A DNA stretch of 64,000 bases from an uncultured Dehalococcoidia bacterium (GTDB lineage Bacteria > Chloroflexota > Dehalococcoidia > Lucifugimonadales > Australimonadaceae). Shown here piece after piece: positions 35,672-44,125 of the stretch. The stretch spans positions 310,001 through 374,000 of the forward strand of contig OY282355.1 in assembly GCA_958295525.1 (NCBI GenBank). Direction: 5' to 3'. How positions within the stretch are numbered: position 1 is the first letter of the stretch; each line of letters starts with the position of its first letter. The translations under genes and the position numbers were made by a program. Below the pieces are notes generated by a model, which was given only the letters and a program-made list of their open reading frames with translations, was not told where the DNA came from and ran no database searches.

Positions 35672-37939
35672 CTATCGCCTAACCGCGAACTCCGCGCTCC
35701 AAACTTCCCCCTCCCCACGGACGAACTGCCCCGTCCGGATGGACGCGATGGCGTAGCCGGGGAGCGGAACGCGAGCCAGGCACTTCCCGTCGAAATGCCC
35801 GCCGCGCAGGAAGAATTCGAAGTCCAGATTATCGAACCCGTGACCCCGCCGCTCTCTCGGCAAATCGTCCACCCGCTCAGGAACGACGTGCAGGAAGAAT
35901 CGCGTCTCCGTGTCCGCTTGCCCGCACGGCTCCTTCACGTACGCCAGCGCGCCGTCGTTGAGATACAGATCGAACACGGCCCGCGCCAGCGGTTCCCCGG
36001 CGACGGCGGCCCGGTGCGCCGCCCTCCATGAGTCCGGCTCCAACACGGCGTTGGACCCCCATGGCGTCTCGACGCCCGTCGACCACGGCGGCCATTGCCC
36101 CGTCCGGACGGAGGCGACGGGGTAGGAAGGCAGAGGAACGGAAGCGACGCACTTTCCGTCGAAAACCGCGCCGTGCCCAGGAAAGCGGAAACTGCGGTCC
36201 TCGTATCCGAGCCGCGTCCATGCGCCGGTCAGATCAGACTTATGCTCAGGAACAACCCACAACTGGAAGAGTCCAGCGATTGCATCGGCCTCGCCGCAAG
36301 GCTCCTTGACGTAGACGAGCGCGCCGTTCACGTGGTGGACGGCGAAAACGGAGCGGAGTATCGGTTCGCTCGTCTTGGCGGCAGCGTAGGCTGCCCGCAA
36401 ATCGGCCTTCCAAGAGAGGGACGCGATCGTGCTCCCGTAGACTTTCAGCGCGTAGAGCGCTCGTTCCTCGTCCGCCGCAGGCCCGTATGCGATAGTGAGC
36501 GCCTCGGCGTCCGTCGCGGTGAACACGCGGTCCCTGGCCGCTTCGGGCAGAATCCCCGCGTTGCGTCCCACTATGCTGCCGAAATCGGTCGGATTCACCT
36601 TTACCGGAGAGGATGGGTTTCGGTCGAGCAACCATTCGAGCGCTTGCCGCGCCGGATGCCGCCAGTGGTCCATCGTGTACTGGGCCCCGAGATGTTCCGG
36701 GGTTGTCCTGTCCACGAAAAAGTTGAAGGAGACCTGCTGATTCGGATGAATCAGCGCCATCGATAGAAGAGTCGCGGCTAGTCCCGCCCCCGCCGCCCCG
36801 TAGACCGCCGCCCGCAGAGCCTCCTGCCGGAACGCTGCGGCGAGCCATCGCAGCCCGAGCGCCGCGAGGAGGGAGAACGGCGCCCAAAGAAAATAAAGGT
36901 GCCGCCATCCGTCATAGACGTTGACGTCCAGCAGAATCACTGCGGAGACGGAGGCCGCGATGCAACCAACGGTCAGCAAGCCGAAACGCATGCGCGTGTT
37001 CCGAAGCGCCCGAACGGGCGCCCTAACGCATCCCGCGATGACCGCGGCGGCTCCAATCACGCCCAGCAGCAACACGAACGGCGGACTCGTGATGGAGAAC
37101 CAAACCGGGATGTAGTCCGCCGGAAAGCGCGCGCTCTCATAAAGCGTCCCGCGGAATAACTGGAGCGCGTTGTTTGGATGATCGGAGAGCGTTGTCCACC
37201 ACTCAACGGAGCGTCCGGCCAGGTCGCCCCAGAGGTACGGCAATAGAACGTAGGCCGTGAGGCCGCCGGCCAGCGCGAACGCCCCCGTCGTGAGGAGAAT
37301 GCGCTTGCGCTCCGCCCACCCTTGCGCGAACGCGAAGTCGAGCGCCCGCATCGCAGGAACGGCGGCGAGCAGAACGACGCCCATAATGCGGAGGTTGACG
37401 AGCAACCCAACTCCAGCGCCCAGCAGAACGAACGCGGAAATCCGGTCCATTCGGAACGCCCGATGCGCCAGGTAGAGCGCGACGATGAACATCATGAGAA
37501 ACGGAATGTCTATGCTGCCGGGCAACGAGTGCGCATATAGACGCGGGTGCAAGAGGAACAAGAGCATCGCAAAGAGCGCGAGAATTCTGTCGGCGAACAG
37601 TCGGCGCGCGAGGAGGTAGGCGAACAGTCCGCCTGTCAGAAAGACCAAATGGGTTAGCAGATGGCGGGAGAGGTAAATCTCCCGGGTGTCCTGCATACCG
37701 AAAGCTCGCTCAACGAGCAGAAGCGGCATCTCGAACGCCATCCCGTAGAATTTGACGGGGCTGCGAGGCAGCGCGTCGGCGTCTCCTTGCAAATGCGCGA
37801 GAGTCGCTATTGCGTGGCTTCTATGCACCCGCTCGTCCACCGTAACCCCGTAGTCGTCGAGGACGGCGAGCCCCGCGGCCAAGAACAGCGCGAGCGCGAG
37901 GAGCGCGCCCCAGTGCGGCGCCAGCGTCCTCAGCGTCAT
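35672..37939 (-). CDS. Glycosyltransferase-39-like multi-span membrane protein with duplicated C-terminal Cys domain
   Basis: 755 residues. Residues 1-430 hold about eleven membrane spans with the first-loop acidic pair typical of GT39/GT-C transferases (VTVDERVH near residue 31). Such enzymes move sugars from lipid carriers to proteins or lipids at the outer face. After a soluble part, residues about 525-620 and 650-750 are two copies of one domain. Each has YVKEPCG, a VVPE...DL strand, FDGKC, VPLP and ASxRTGQ, so one Cys pair per copy. ATG 37939 is the first Met before the first helix. The base composition is slightly less GC-rich than the neighbours. Function inferred; medium certainty. 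Confidence 0.78.
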   Translation of the reverse strand: MTLRTLAPHWGALLALALFLAAGLAVLDDYGVTVDERVHRSHAIATLAHLQGDADALPRSPVKFYGMAFEMPLLLVERAFGMQDTREIYLSRHLLTHLVFLTGGLFAYLLARRLFADRILALFAMLLFLLHPRLYAHSLPGSIDIPFLMMFIVALYLAHRAFRMDRISAFVLLGAGVGLLVNLRIMGVVLLAAVPAMRALDFAFAQGWAERKRILLTTGAFALAGGLTAYVLLPYLWGDLAGRSVEWWTTLSDHPNNALQLFRGTLYESARFPADYIPVWFSITSPPFVLLLGVIGAAAVIAGCVRAPVRALRNTRMRFGLLTVGCIAASVSAVILLDVNVYDGWRHLYFLWAPFSLLAALGLRWLAAAFRQEALRAAVYGAAGAGLAATLLSMALIHPNQQVSFNFFVDRTTPEHLGAQYTMDHWRHPARQALEWLLDRNPSSPVKVNPTDFGSIVGRNAGILPEAARDRVFTATDAEALTIAYGPAADEERALYALKVYGSTIASLSWKADLRAAYAAAKTSEPILRSVFAVHHVNGALVYVKEPCGEADAIAGLFQLWVVPEHKSDLTGAWTRLGYEDRSFRFPGHGAVFDGKCVASVPLPSYPVASVRTGQWPPWSTGVETPWGSNAVLEPDSWRAAHRAAVAGEPLARAVFDLYLNDGALAYVKEPCGQADTETRFFLHVVPERVDDLPRERRGHGFDNLDFEFFLRGGHFDGKCLARVPLPGYAIASIRTGQFVRGEGEVWSAEFAVRR

Positions 37940-38029
37940 CCGCAAGCGGGCGCCGCAATTTTTCGGGGGTGGTGAGGTATGCCGTATGAGCGTCACAAAT
38001 TCAGCGCTGCGCTTGGTTTGGCGGCGACG

Positions 38030-38035
38030 ATTATA
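38030..38035 (-). promoter_or_regulatory. -10 element for the GT39-like gene
   Basis: TATAAT on the minus strand, 90 bp upstream of ATG 37939. No -35 recognised. Confidence 0.4.
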
Positions 38036-38044
38036 CCCCCCTTG

Positions 38045-38152
38045 TCCCGTCATTCCCGCGTAGGCGGAAACCTCGCCCCTTGTCCGTCATTCCCGCGTAG
38101 GCGGAAATCCCGCCCCTTGTCCCGTCATTCCCGCGCAGGCGGGAATCCCGCC
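38045..38152. repeat. Three palindromic elements
   Basis: Three copies in about 108 bp, all the same way round (GTCATTCCCGCGTAGGCGGA-type for the first two, whose right arm is broken by GGAAA for GGGAA; the third is perfect). Between the two minus-strand genes. Confidence 0.8.
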
Positions 38153-38207
38153 CCCAGCGCTCGCAAAGCGCTCATTCTGGTCGGTAATGCAAGCGAGCGG
38201 GCGGCGG

Positions 38208-38882
38208 CTATGCGTAGGCGTCGTAGATGCCCTCGAACTTGGCGAGTTTGAGGCGAACCTGCGTCTCCGCCGCGCTACGGACGAGTTCGCGGTCGCGGGG
38301 CGTTTGGATGAGGCGCGCGACGGCCTCGCCCGCTTGCGCCGCGTGGTCGACGTCCACGATGCCATGAATGCGGAAGAACTCCAACTTTTCGGCGGGGATG
38401 GCGTAGGGCGGCTGCTGGAGGCGCTCGAAGAACTCCGTCGAGTAGCGCTGAACGATGGTTTCGTTGGTCAGGCCGGAGACGCGCCGCGCCGCAGGGCAGT
38501 CGTTGACGAGCGCGGACGCGACGATGACGCTCGTGTGGCAGAGCACCTCGTAGATGGGCGCGGCCTCCTCGAAATCGCGCTCCGTCAGGCCGATGTCCAT
38601 CCCGAACCTCTGGCACATATCGGGGTGGTCGTGCTCGGCGACGACGCCGGCGAGCATATCGGCGAACGCGCGCGGGTTGTCGGACGCCTTGATCATCCGC
38701 AGCGCGCCGCCCTTGAGGAGCGCGCGGTTGAACCACGTGTGCTGCAGCGCGTAGCCCTGCAAGCGGCGGGCGGTGAGCGTTCCGGCGCGAAGGTCGGCGA
38801 AGTAGCGGCTCTCCATCAGCGCGTCCGCCGCAGGGCGGATCACTTGCGCCAGCAGGTCGTCGACGAACTCTTTGGGTTCCAT
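38208..38882 (-). CDS. TenA/PqqC-like iron-containing redox protein (haem-oxygenase fold)
   Basis: 224 residues, nearly all helical. Potential metal ligands lie in AEHDHPDM (about residue 92) and HGIVDVDHAAQ (about 170), matching the Glu/His/Asp pattern of haem-oxygenase-like diiron or cofactor-independent oxidases related to PqqC, TenA and CADD. These act on cofactors or aromatic compounds; the substrate is unknown. The ATG at 38882 follows AAGGAG at seven bases. It is divergent from the hydrolase with only 47 bp between starts. Confidence 0.72.
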   Translation of the reverse strand: MEPKEFVDDLLAQVIRPAADALMESRYFADLRAGTLTARRLQGYALQHTWFNRALLKGGALRMIKASDNPRAFADMLAGVVAEHDHPDMCQRFGMDIGLTERDFEEAAPIYEVLCHTSVIVASALVNDCPAARRVSGLTNETIVQRYSTEFFERLQQPPYAIPAEKLEFFRIHGIVDVDHAAQAGEAVARLIQTPRDRELVRSAAETQVRLKLAKFEGIYDAYA

Positions 38883-38915
38883 CGGAGGTCTCCTTCCAAG
38901 TCTGCGGTGAGCGTG

Positions 38916-38921
38916 TAGCAT
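38916..38921 (+). promoter_or_regulatory. -10 element abutting the alpha/beta hydrolase start
   Basis: TAGCAT, eight bases, then ATG 38930, with no ribosome site between. Fits a leaderless mRNA. Confidence 0.35.
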
Positions 38922-38929
38922 AGCGCTCG

Positions 38930-39637
38930 ATGTTCGGCGACGACGAATCCCCGCGCGCGCCGCTCTACGAGCGGATGTCCATCGAGTTGCTGGGCGCGGC
39001 GGAGGGCGCGGCCCACGGGGGCGGCGCAGGGGTTGGTCTGACGCTCCATACGACGCGGGGAGACGTCGCGTGCGTCTTTCACCGGCCTGCGGAGGAGCGC
39101 GGCGTCGGCGTCGTGTGGGCGGCGGGGGCGCGGGGCGGATTCGACGGGCCTGCGGACGGGATGCACGGACGCTTGGCGGAGCGTCTTGCAGGTCGGGGCG
39201 TCGCGTCGCTGCGCGTGAACTACCGGCGTCCGGGGAACTTGGACGAGTCCACGCTGGACATTCTCGTAGGGGTTTGGCGGATGGCGAACGCAGGCTATCC
39301 GCGGGTCGCGCTCGTGGGGCATTCGTTCGGCGGAGGAGTTGCGCTTTCGGCGTCGCGGTACACGTCGCACGCTCGCGGCGCCGCGGTCCTGGCGAGCCAG
39401 ACAGCGGGAGCGGAGGAAGCCGCGCTGCTGGGCGGGAGGCCGCTGCTGGTCGTGCACGGCGAGGCCGACGCGGTTCTGCCAGTGAGCAACGCGGAGGCGA
39501 TCTACGGCTGGGCGCCGGAGCCGAAGCGCCTCGTTACGTATCCGGGCGCGGGGCACGGATTGCGGGAATGCGCGGCGGAGTTGGAGGAGTTGCTGGAGGC
39601 GTGGGTTTGCGAGACGCTTGGGATTGGGGCGCCCTGA
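38930..39637 (+). CDS. Alpha/beta hydrolase
   Basis: 235 residues. The nucleophile elbow is GHSFGG (about residue 130), the acid lies in HGEADAVLP (about 180) and the His in PGAGHGL (about 208), so a full triad of the dienelactone-hydrolase/BAAT-like type. No signal peptide. The N-terminal 40 residues are unlike the family core. Substrate unknown. The lack of a Shine-Dalgarno and a close -10 suggest leaderless translation. Confidence 0.85.
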   Translation: MFGDDESPRAPLYERMSIELLGAAEGAAHGGGAGVGLTLHTTRGDVACVFHRPAEERGVGVVWAAGARGGFDGPADGMHGRLAERLAGRGVASLRVNYRRPGNLDESTLDILVGVWRMANAGYPRVALVGHSFGGGVALSASRYTSHARGAAVLASQTAGAEEAALLGGRPLLVVHGEADAVLPVSNAEAIYGWAPEPKRLVTYPGAGHGLRECAAELEELLEAWVCETLGIGAP

Positions 39638-39771
39638 CCGACCGGACAAGGGGCGAGGTTCCCGCCTGCGCGGGAACGACGGGGCAAGGGGGCGAGATTC
39701 CCGCCTACGCGGGAACGGCGGGCAAGGGGCGGCGGGACGAGAGGCGCTGAGCGTGAAATCCCGCCTGCGCG
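39638..39771. repeat. Palindromic elements upstream of lexA
   Basis: Two full copies (about 39655-39681 and 39687-39716) and a partial third (39757-39775, CCCGCCTGCGCGCG) between the hydrolase and lexA. The partial copy ends just before the lexA promoter. Confidence 0.75.
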
Positions 39772-39791
39772 CGAATTGCGCCAACGGGGTG

Positions 39792-39836
39792 TTGACAAGC
39801 GCGTCCTCCTCCTCTACGCTTGCGAACGAAAGTTCT
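39792..39836 (+). promoter_or_regulatory. lexA promoter with an SOS box over the start site
   Basis: Perfect TTGACA (39792-39797), 17-bp spacer, TACGCT (39815-39820). CGAACGAAAGTTCT at 39823-39836 matches the CGAAC-N4-GTTC LexA operator of Gram-positive-type LexA. It sits right at the expected start point, so LexA should repress its own gene. Confidence 0.75.
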
Positions 39837-39871
39837 ACCCCGTCCATCGCCGTTTGAGGAGGGCCGCCGCT

Positions 39872-40546
39872 ATGACCACCGCCGCGCCGCGCGTCTCGAA
39901 GCGCCAGCAGGAGATTCTCGACTTCATCCGCGAGTACCACGCCGACCGCAGTTATATGCCGTCCATCCGCGAGATCCAACTCGGCTGCGGGATCAGTTCC
40001 ACGTCCGTCGTGGACTACAACCTGCGCCTGATGGAGCGCGACGGGATGATCCGCCGCTCGCCCGACATCTCGCGCGCCATCGAACTGATGGGCGGGGCCG
40101 CGCCGCGCCCGGAGCGCGATGCGCCGGAGACGCTGCGCGTTCCGCTGCTGGGGGCGATCGCGGCGGGCGAGCCCATCCCCGTGCCGGAGGCCAACGCCTA
40201 CGCCGCCGACGGCGACCGCGAGGGCGTGACGCTTCCGCCGGAGTTGACGCCCCGCGACTCGCGGGACCTGTACGCCCTCCGCGTCAAGGGCGACTCGATG
40301 ATCGACGCCTTCGTCACCGACGGCGACATCGTCGTGCTGCGCCATACGCGGGACGCCCGGAACGGCGAGATGGTCGCCGCCTGGCTCCCGCTCGATGACG
40401 CCGCGACGCTGAAGCATTTCTACTTGGAGGGCGACAACGTCCGGCTGATGCCCGCGAATCCCGCGATGGAGCCGATCATCGTGCCCGCCGAAAACGTGCA
40501 GGTGCACGGGAAGGTCGTCGCCGTGATGCGGCGCGTCGCCGCCTAG
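39872..40546 (+). CDS. lexA: LexA repressor
   Basis: 224 residues. The N-terminal winged helix (residues 7-65, with SIREIQLGCGISSTSVVDYN as recognition region) is followed by the S24 peptidase domain. The RecA-stimulated cleavage site is Ala98-Gly99 in GAIAAGEPIP. The catalytic Ser142 is in KGDSMIDA and Lys181 in ATLKHFY. It represses SOS genes until self-cleaved after DNA damage. ATG 39872 follows GAGGAGGG; an in-frame extension to 39776 would run through the promoter and is rejected. Confidence 0.95.
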   Translation: MTTAAPRVSKRQQEILDFIREYHADRSYMPSIREIQLGCGISSTSVVDYNLRLMERDGMIRRSPDISRAIELMGGAAPRPERDAPETLRVPLLGAIAAGEPIPVPEANAYAADGDREGVTLPPELTPRDSRDLYALRVKGDSMIDAFVTDGDIVVLRHTRDARNGEMVAAWLPLDDAATLKHFYLEGDNVRLMPANPAMEPIIVPAENVQVHGKVVAVMRRVAA

Positions 40547-40566
40547 ACTCGCGCGCCCCCGCCCCG

Positions 40567-40572
40567 CATAAT
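40567..40572 (+). promoter_or_regulatory. Possible -10 element abutting the GNAT start
   Basis: CATAAT, six bases (GGCGGA), then ATG 40579. The GGCGGA might instead be a too-close ribosome site. Confidence 0.3.
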
Positions 40573-40578
40573 GGCGGA

Positions 40579-41061
40579 ATGACTCCCCTCGACGCCCGCC
40601 CGGCCCTCGCCGTCCGCCCTGCGGCGCCCGCCGACTTGCCGTTCATCGTTGACGCGCAGATTGCGATGGCGCTCGAGAGCGAGGGGCTGGCGCTGGAGCG
40701 CGCCGCGCTCGAGGAAGGCGTCCGCGCCGTGCTGGAGGGGCGCGTCCAAGCGGAGTACCTCATCGCGGAGGAGAACGGGCGCGCCGTCGGAATGCTGCTG
40801 ACGGCCTCCAAGTGGAGCGACTGGCGGAACGGCGCGGTCGTTTGGGTGGATTCGGTCTACGTCGTCCCCGAGGCGCGGCGGCGGGGCGTGTTCGCCGCGC
40901 TCTACGCGAGCGTTCGGGCGCGGGTCGAGGAGTCGCCCGGGCTGCTCGGCGTCCGCCTCTACGTTCATCAGCGCAACGAGCCCGCGCAGCGCGTCTACGA
41001 GGCGCTCGGAATGGCGCGCGGCCGCTATCATCTGTACGAATGGATGAAAAACGAGGATTGA
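40579..41061 (+). CDS. GNAT family N-acetyltransferase
   Basis: 160 residues. The acetyl-CoA motif A is VDSVYVVPEARRRGVFAALY (about residues 92-111) with the R-R-x-G-x-A/G loop, and motif B ends NEPAQRVYEALGM. It transfers acetyl groups to an amine of an unknown small molecule or protein. Downstream of lexA by 32 bp but with its own -10 candidate; no SOS box of its own was seen. Confidence 0.85.
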   Translation: MTPLDARPALAVRPAAPADLPFIVDAQIAMALESEGLALERAALEEGVRAVLEGRVQAEYLIAEENGRAVGMLLTASKWSDWRNGAVVWVDSVYVVPEARRRGVFAALYASVRARVEESPGLLGVRLYVHQRNEPAQRVYEALGMARGRYHLYEWMKNED

Positions 41062-41198
41062 CTCCAGCGCCGGAGAGCGGCGGCGCTGCTTCCGCTTTTG
41101 CGCGTAAGCCTCCCGCCCTGACCGGGAAGTGGGAATCCACCAAGCGCCCCGCTTGCTCAGCGAGAACCCGCCGCATGCGCCCAACCTCCCAAACCCGG

Positions 41199-41204
41199 TA
41201 CAAT
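41199..41204 (+). promoter_or_regulatory. -10 element for the DinB-SDR pair
   Basis: TACAAT 44 bp before ATG 41249. No -35 of quality. Confidence 0.35.
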
Positions 41205-41248
41205 GCGCCCGCCCCGCAAGCGTCAATCCACAAACGGAGAACGCCATA

Positions 41249-41776
41249 ATGGAAGGCCGTGAACTGATCGCCGAGGGACTCGGCAGAGTCAACCGCCTGC
41301 TGAGCCGCGCCCTGACCGGCATGCCCGCCGAAACCCTCAACCGGATGCCCAACCCCGACTCCAACTCAATGGCGTGGCTCGCATGGCACCTCACCCGCAT
41401 CCAAGACGACCATATCGCCGCGCTCGACGGCGGCCCTCAACTCTGGACGAGCGAAGGCTGGCACGCGCGCTTCGGAATGCCCCCCAACGACGCCGACCAC
41501 GGCATGGGGCACACGCTCCAACAGGCCGCCGCCTTCCGCGTCGACTCCCCCGACGCCCTTATCGCCTACAACGACGCCGTCTACGAACGCTCGAAACGCT
41601 ACCTCGCAACCCTCGAGCCCGAAGACTTCGACCGCGTGCTGAACGAGCCCCAGTACGACCCGCTCCCCACCGTCGGCGTCCGCCTCGTCAGCGTCCTCTC
41701 CGACAACACCCAGCACGCCGGGCAAGTCGCCTACCTGCGCGGCTACTTCGAAGGCTTCGGCTGGCGGCGCGGATGA
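41249..41776 (+). CDS. DinB-like (DUF664-type) four-helix-bundle protein
   Basis: 175 residues. Three His that could form the DinB metal site are visible: HLTR near residue 47, the HARFG/DHGMGH region near 72-90, and NTQHAGQ near 155. Bacillithiol- and mycothiol-dependent S-transferases belong to this fold; most members are uncharacterised. ATG 41249 follows ACGGAGAACG. The stop overlaps the next SDR start (ATGA), suggesting translational coupling. Confidence 0.8.
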   Translation: MEGRELIAEGLGRVNRLLSRALTGMPAETLNRMPNPDSNSMAWLAWHLTRIQDDHIAALDGGPQLWTSEGWHARFGMPPNDADHGMGHTLQQAAAFRVDSPDALIAYNDAVYERSKRYLATLEPEDFDRVLNEPQYDPLPTVGVRLVSVLSDNTQHAGQVAYLRGYFEGFGWRRG

Positions 41777-42588
41777 CGAACGCCGCCGACGCGCCGCAAA
41801 CCGGCGTCCCGCAGTTCAGCCTCGACGCCTTCTCCCTCGCCGGACGGACGGCCATCGTCTCCGGCGGCAGCGACGGCATCGGCAGAATGATCGCCCACGG
41901 CTTCGCCGGCGCCGGCGCGAACGTCGTCGTCTCCGCGAGAGGCGAGGAGAAGATCGCCCGCGTCGTCGAGGAGATACGCGGCAAAGGCCACGAGGCCATT
42001 GGCGTCTCCGCCGACGCCACCGACCCGGACGCCGCGCGCGCCCTCGCCGCCGCCGCCGTCGAGCGCTTCGGCCAAATCGACGTCCTGATGAACGTCGTCG
42101 GCGGGTCGCAGGGCCCCACCTTCAACCGCGGGCCGCTGCTGGAGATCACCAAGCAGGACTTCAACGAAGCCTTCAACGTCAACGTGACGAGCGCCTTCCT
42201 CTGCGCGCAGGCCGTCGTCCCCGCTATGCTGGAGCGCGGCAAGGGCGTCGTCATCAATATGGCCAGCGTCGGCGCGCGCGACTACCGCCTGCCGGAGACC
42301 GGAATGAGCGTCTACAATATGACGAAAGCCGCCGTGATGCACCTCACCCGCAGCATGGCGAAAGAGTGGGCGCCCAGCATTCGCGTCAACTGCATCAACG
42401 CGGGCCACTTCATCACGCCGCGCCGCGCCCGAACCGAGCAGCCTGAGCGCCGCGCCCGGAGCCTCGCCGAAATCGAAATCGGCAGATTCGGCGAGCCCCA
42501 AGACATCGCCGCCGCCGCCGTCTTCATCGCCTCCGACGCAGGGGCCTTCTTCAACGGCTCCTACCTCGACCTGCACGGCGGAACCTAG
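41773..42588 (+). CDS. SDR family oxidoreductase
   Basis: 271 residues. The cofactor loop is VSGGSDGIGRM (about residue 30), with catalytic Ser in ASVGARD and Tyr-Lys in YNMTKAA (about 180). The NNAG motif is changed to NVVGG (about 108), a known variant. The C-terminus ends SYLDLHGGT. Close to gluconate or 3-oxoacyl reductase types, but the substrate is not defined. Overlaps the DinB-like gene. Confidence 0.9.
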   Translation: MTNAADAPQTGVPQFSLDAFSLAGRTAIVSGGSDGIGRMIAHGFAGAGANVVVSARGEEKIARVVEEIRGKGHEAIGVSADATDPDAARALAAAAVERFGQIDVLMNVVGGSQGPTFNRGPLLEITKQDFNEAFNVNVTSAFLCAQAVVPAMLERGKGVVINMASVGARDYRLPETGMSVYNMTKAAVMHLTRSMAKEWAPSIRVNCINAGHFITPRRARTEQPERRARSLAEIEIGRFGEPQDIAAAAVFIASDAGAFFNGSYLDLHGGT

Positions 42589-42625
42589 CCCGCCTCGCGC
42601 CCCCTGTCCCCCTCGCCCACCGTGC

Positions 42626-42656
42626 TATGGATTCCCGCGAAGGCGGGAATCTCGCC
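42626..42656. repeat. Dispersed palindromic element
   Basis: One copy (GGATTCCCGCGAAGGCGGGAATC) in the convergent gap between the SDR and the TPR gene; a likely site of bidirectional termination, though there is no U-tract. Confidence 0.75.
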
Positions 42657-42688
42657 CTTTGCCGCGTGCTGCCCGCCGCCCGTCGGCC

Positions 42689-43531
42689 TTACGCGAAAAT
42701 TTCCTCAGGGAGTTCCGGCATAACGCCGTCGTCGAGGATGCCAATGCTTGCGCCCGCCGCCGCCAGTTCCGGCTCGTCGTCGAGCGGCGCGAGCGAGGCG
42801 CCGGCAGGCTGGCGCCGCAGGGCGTCTTCGTCATCCGCGTCGAAAAGCCGCGCCGCTTCCGGCGGGGGAGGCGCGGGCAGGAACGACGCTTTGGCGCGCT
42901 GGCTGGGATGCTGGTGCGTCTCGCGCAGGAGAACGCGAACCGCGCCGTCGTCCCCGCCGCCGGAGACGACGACCCCATCGTACTGATTGCCTCCGTTCAT
43001 CAGCGCGGAGAGGCGGCGCGAAAGGCTAGGGGGGAGGAGACCGAGGCACGCGCCGTATTCGTCGCTGACGACGACTATCGCGCCCCGGAAGCCAAGCGTC
43101 ACCGGCGCGCCGGGCGAGGCCGCAGCCGGAGCGCCCGCGGAAAGAAGAACGACTTCGGCGCTCTTCGTGCTCTCGGCGATGAATTTGCCGGAGGCGCGGC
43201 CCTGCCCGCGCGCCCATGCGGGCCGGTTCGTATCGGCGCGCTCTTGCCTCTCGGCTTCCGCCCGCAGACGGGCGACGTTCTTCAGCGCGATGGGGTTGCT
43301 CGGGTGCAAAACGAGCGCGCTGAGGAAGACGTCGCGGGCTTGCTCGGGCTGCCCCAACTCCACCAGCGCCTTGCCCAGGCGGTTCATCGCCTCGACGTTC
43401 GTAGGGGAAAGATCGAGGATCTCGCGGTTGACCCGCGCGGCCTCCGCCCATTCGCCCCGCATCGCGAGGTCTATCGCCGCGCGCGTGCGCTCCTTCACCA
43501 ACCGGATCTCTTCGGCTTCGCGAGTGATCAT
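42689..43531 (-). CDS. TPR-repeat protein
   Basis: 280 residues. Residues 15-100 hold about two and a half tetratricopeptide repeats (GEWAEAARVNREILDLSPTNVEAMNRLG, GQPEQARDVFLSALVLHPSNPIALKNVARL; quoted in parts). The middle has a beta-rich segment (GAIVVVSDEYGACLGLLPPSLSRRLSALMNGG), and the end is acidic and Pro-rich (PELPEEIFA). Possibly a protein-protein adaptor. ATG 43531 follows GGGAG at six bases; a TTG two codons earlier is rejected. Confidence 0.68.
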   Translation of the reverse strand: MITREAEEIRLVKERTRAAIDLAMRGEWAEAARVNREILDLSPTNVEAMNRLGKALVELGQPEQARDVFLSALVLHPSNPIALKNVARLRAEAERQERADTNRPAWARGQGRASGKFIAESTKSAEVVLLSAGAPAAASPGAPVTLGFRGAIVVVSDEYGACLGLLPPSLSRRLSALMNGGNQYDGVVVSGGGDDGAVRVLLRETHQHPSQRAKASFLPAPPPPEAARLFDADDEDALRRQPAGASLAPLDDEPELAAAGASIGILDDGVMPELPEEIFA

Positions 43532-43586
43532 TCGCAACTCCCGCTCGCCGGCCCGCTTACCCCCTTTTCGCAGCGGCGGACTCTTC

Positions 43587-44015
43587 CTATCCCGTGCGTT
43601 CCAACGCCTCCAGACGGCGATGCTCGACCGCGATGCACTTGTCCATAACGACGCGCAACCCTGCGGCCTCGGCCTTCGCCGCCGCCCCGCCGTGGACGAT
43701 CCCCAGTTGCATCCACACGGCGAAGGCTCCGGCGCGGATGGCCTCGTCCACTACGGGAGGGACATCCGCGGCTCTTCTGAATATGTCAACGACGTCAATC
43801 CGCTCCTGCGCGTCCGTCAGGCTCCGGCAGGGGGATTCCCCCAGCACGGGAGCGGTCAGTTTCGGATTCACCGGAATGATCCGGTAGCCCTGCGCCTGCA
43901 TATAGGCGGCGACGCGGTAGGACGGGCGGTCCGGCCTGTCGGAGAGCCCGACGACGGCGATGACCTTGCTCCGAAGCAGAATTTCGCGCGCGCCGTCGTC
44001 CAAGCGTCCCTCCAT
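43587..44015 (-). CDS. CoA-binding protein (YccU-like)
   Basis: 142 residues, the family's size. The Rossmann-type CoA-binding domain begins KVIAVVGLSDRPDRPSYRVAAYMQAQGYRIIPVNP (about residues 17-51), with the C-terminal VWMQLGIVHGGAAAKAEAAGL and VVMDKCIAVEHRRL. These stand-alone domains resemble part of succinyl-CoA synthetase alpha, and their role is unknown. The start is uncertain: the frame stays open to 44192, but ATG 44015 gives the usual N-terminus and avoids overlap with purS. Confidence 0.8.
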   Translation of the reverse strand: MEGRLDDGAREILLRSKVIAVVGLSDRPDRPSYRVAAYMQAQGYRIIPVNPKLTAPVLGESPCRSLTDAQERIDVVDIFRRAADVPPVVDEAIRAGAFAVWMQLGIVHGGAAAKAEAAGLRVVMDKCIAVEHRRLEALERTG

Positions 44016-44125
44016 GCGGACGGCCAAGCGGCCGTTGAACCAGCGGACGCTAGATTGGAGCAACGCGGCGTAAGGGTCAAGCGAGTTGCCGCGAAAGTTG
44101 CGGCTATTTCTCCGCGCGGCCTGTC

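Noticed and set aside
39638-39771. Palindromes as rho-independent terminators
   Set aside because: Stems are good but none has a following U-tract, and copies also occur upstream of genes, in coding sequence and in tandem arrays. Termination may be a side effect only.
31148-42588. SDR genes at 31148 and 41773 as one duplicated cluster
   Set aside because: The NNAA versus NVVGG motif, lengths and neighbours differ. They are separate members of a very large family.
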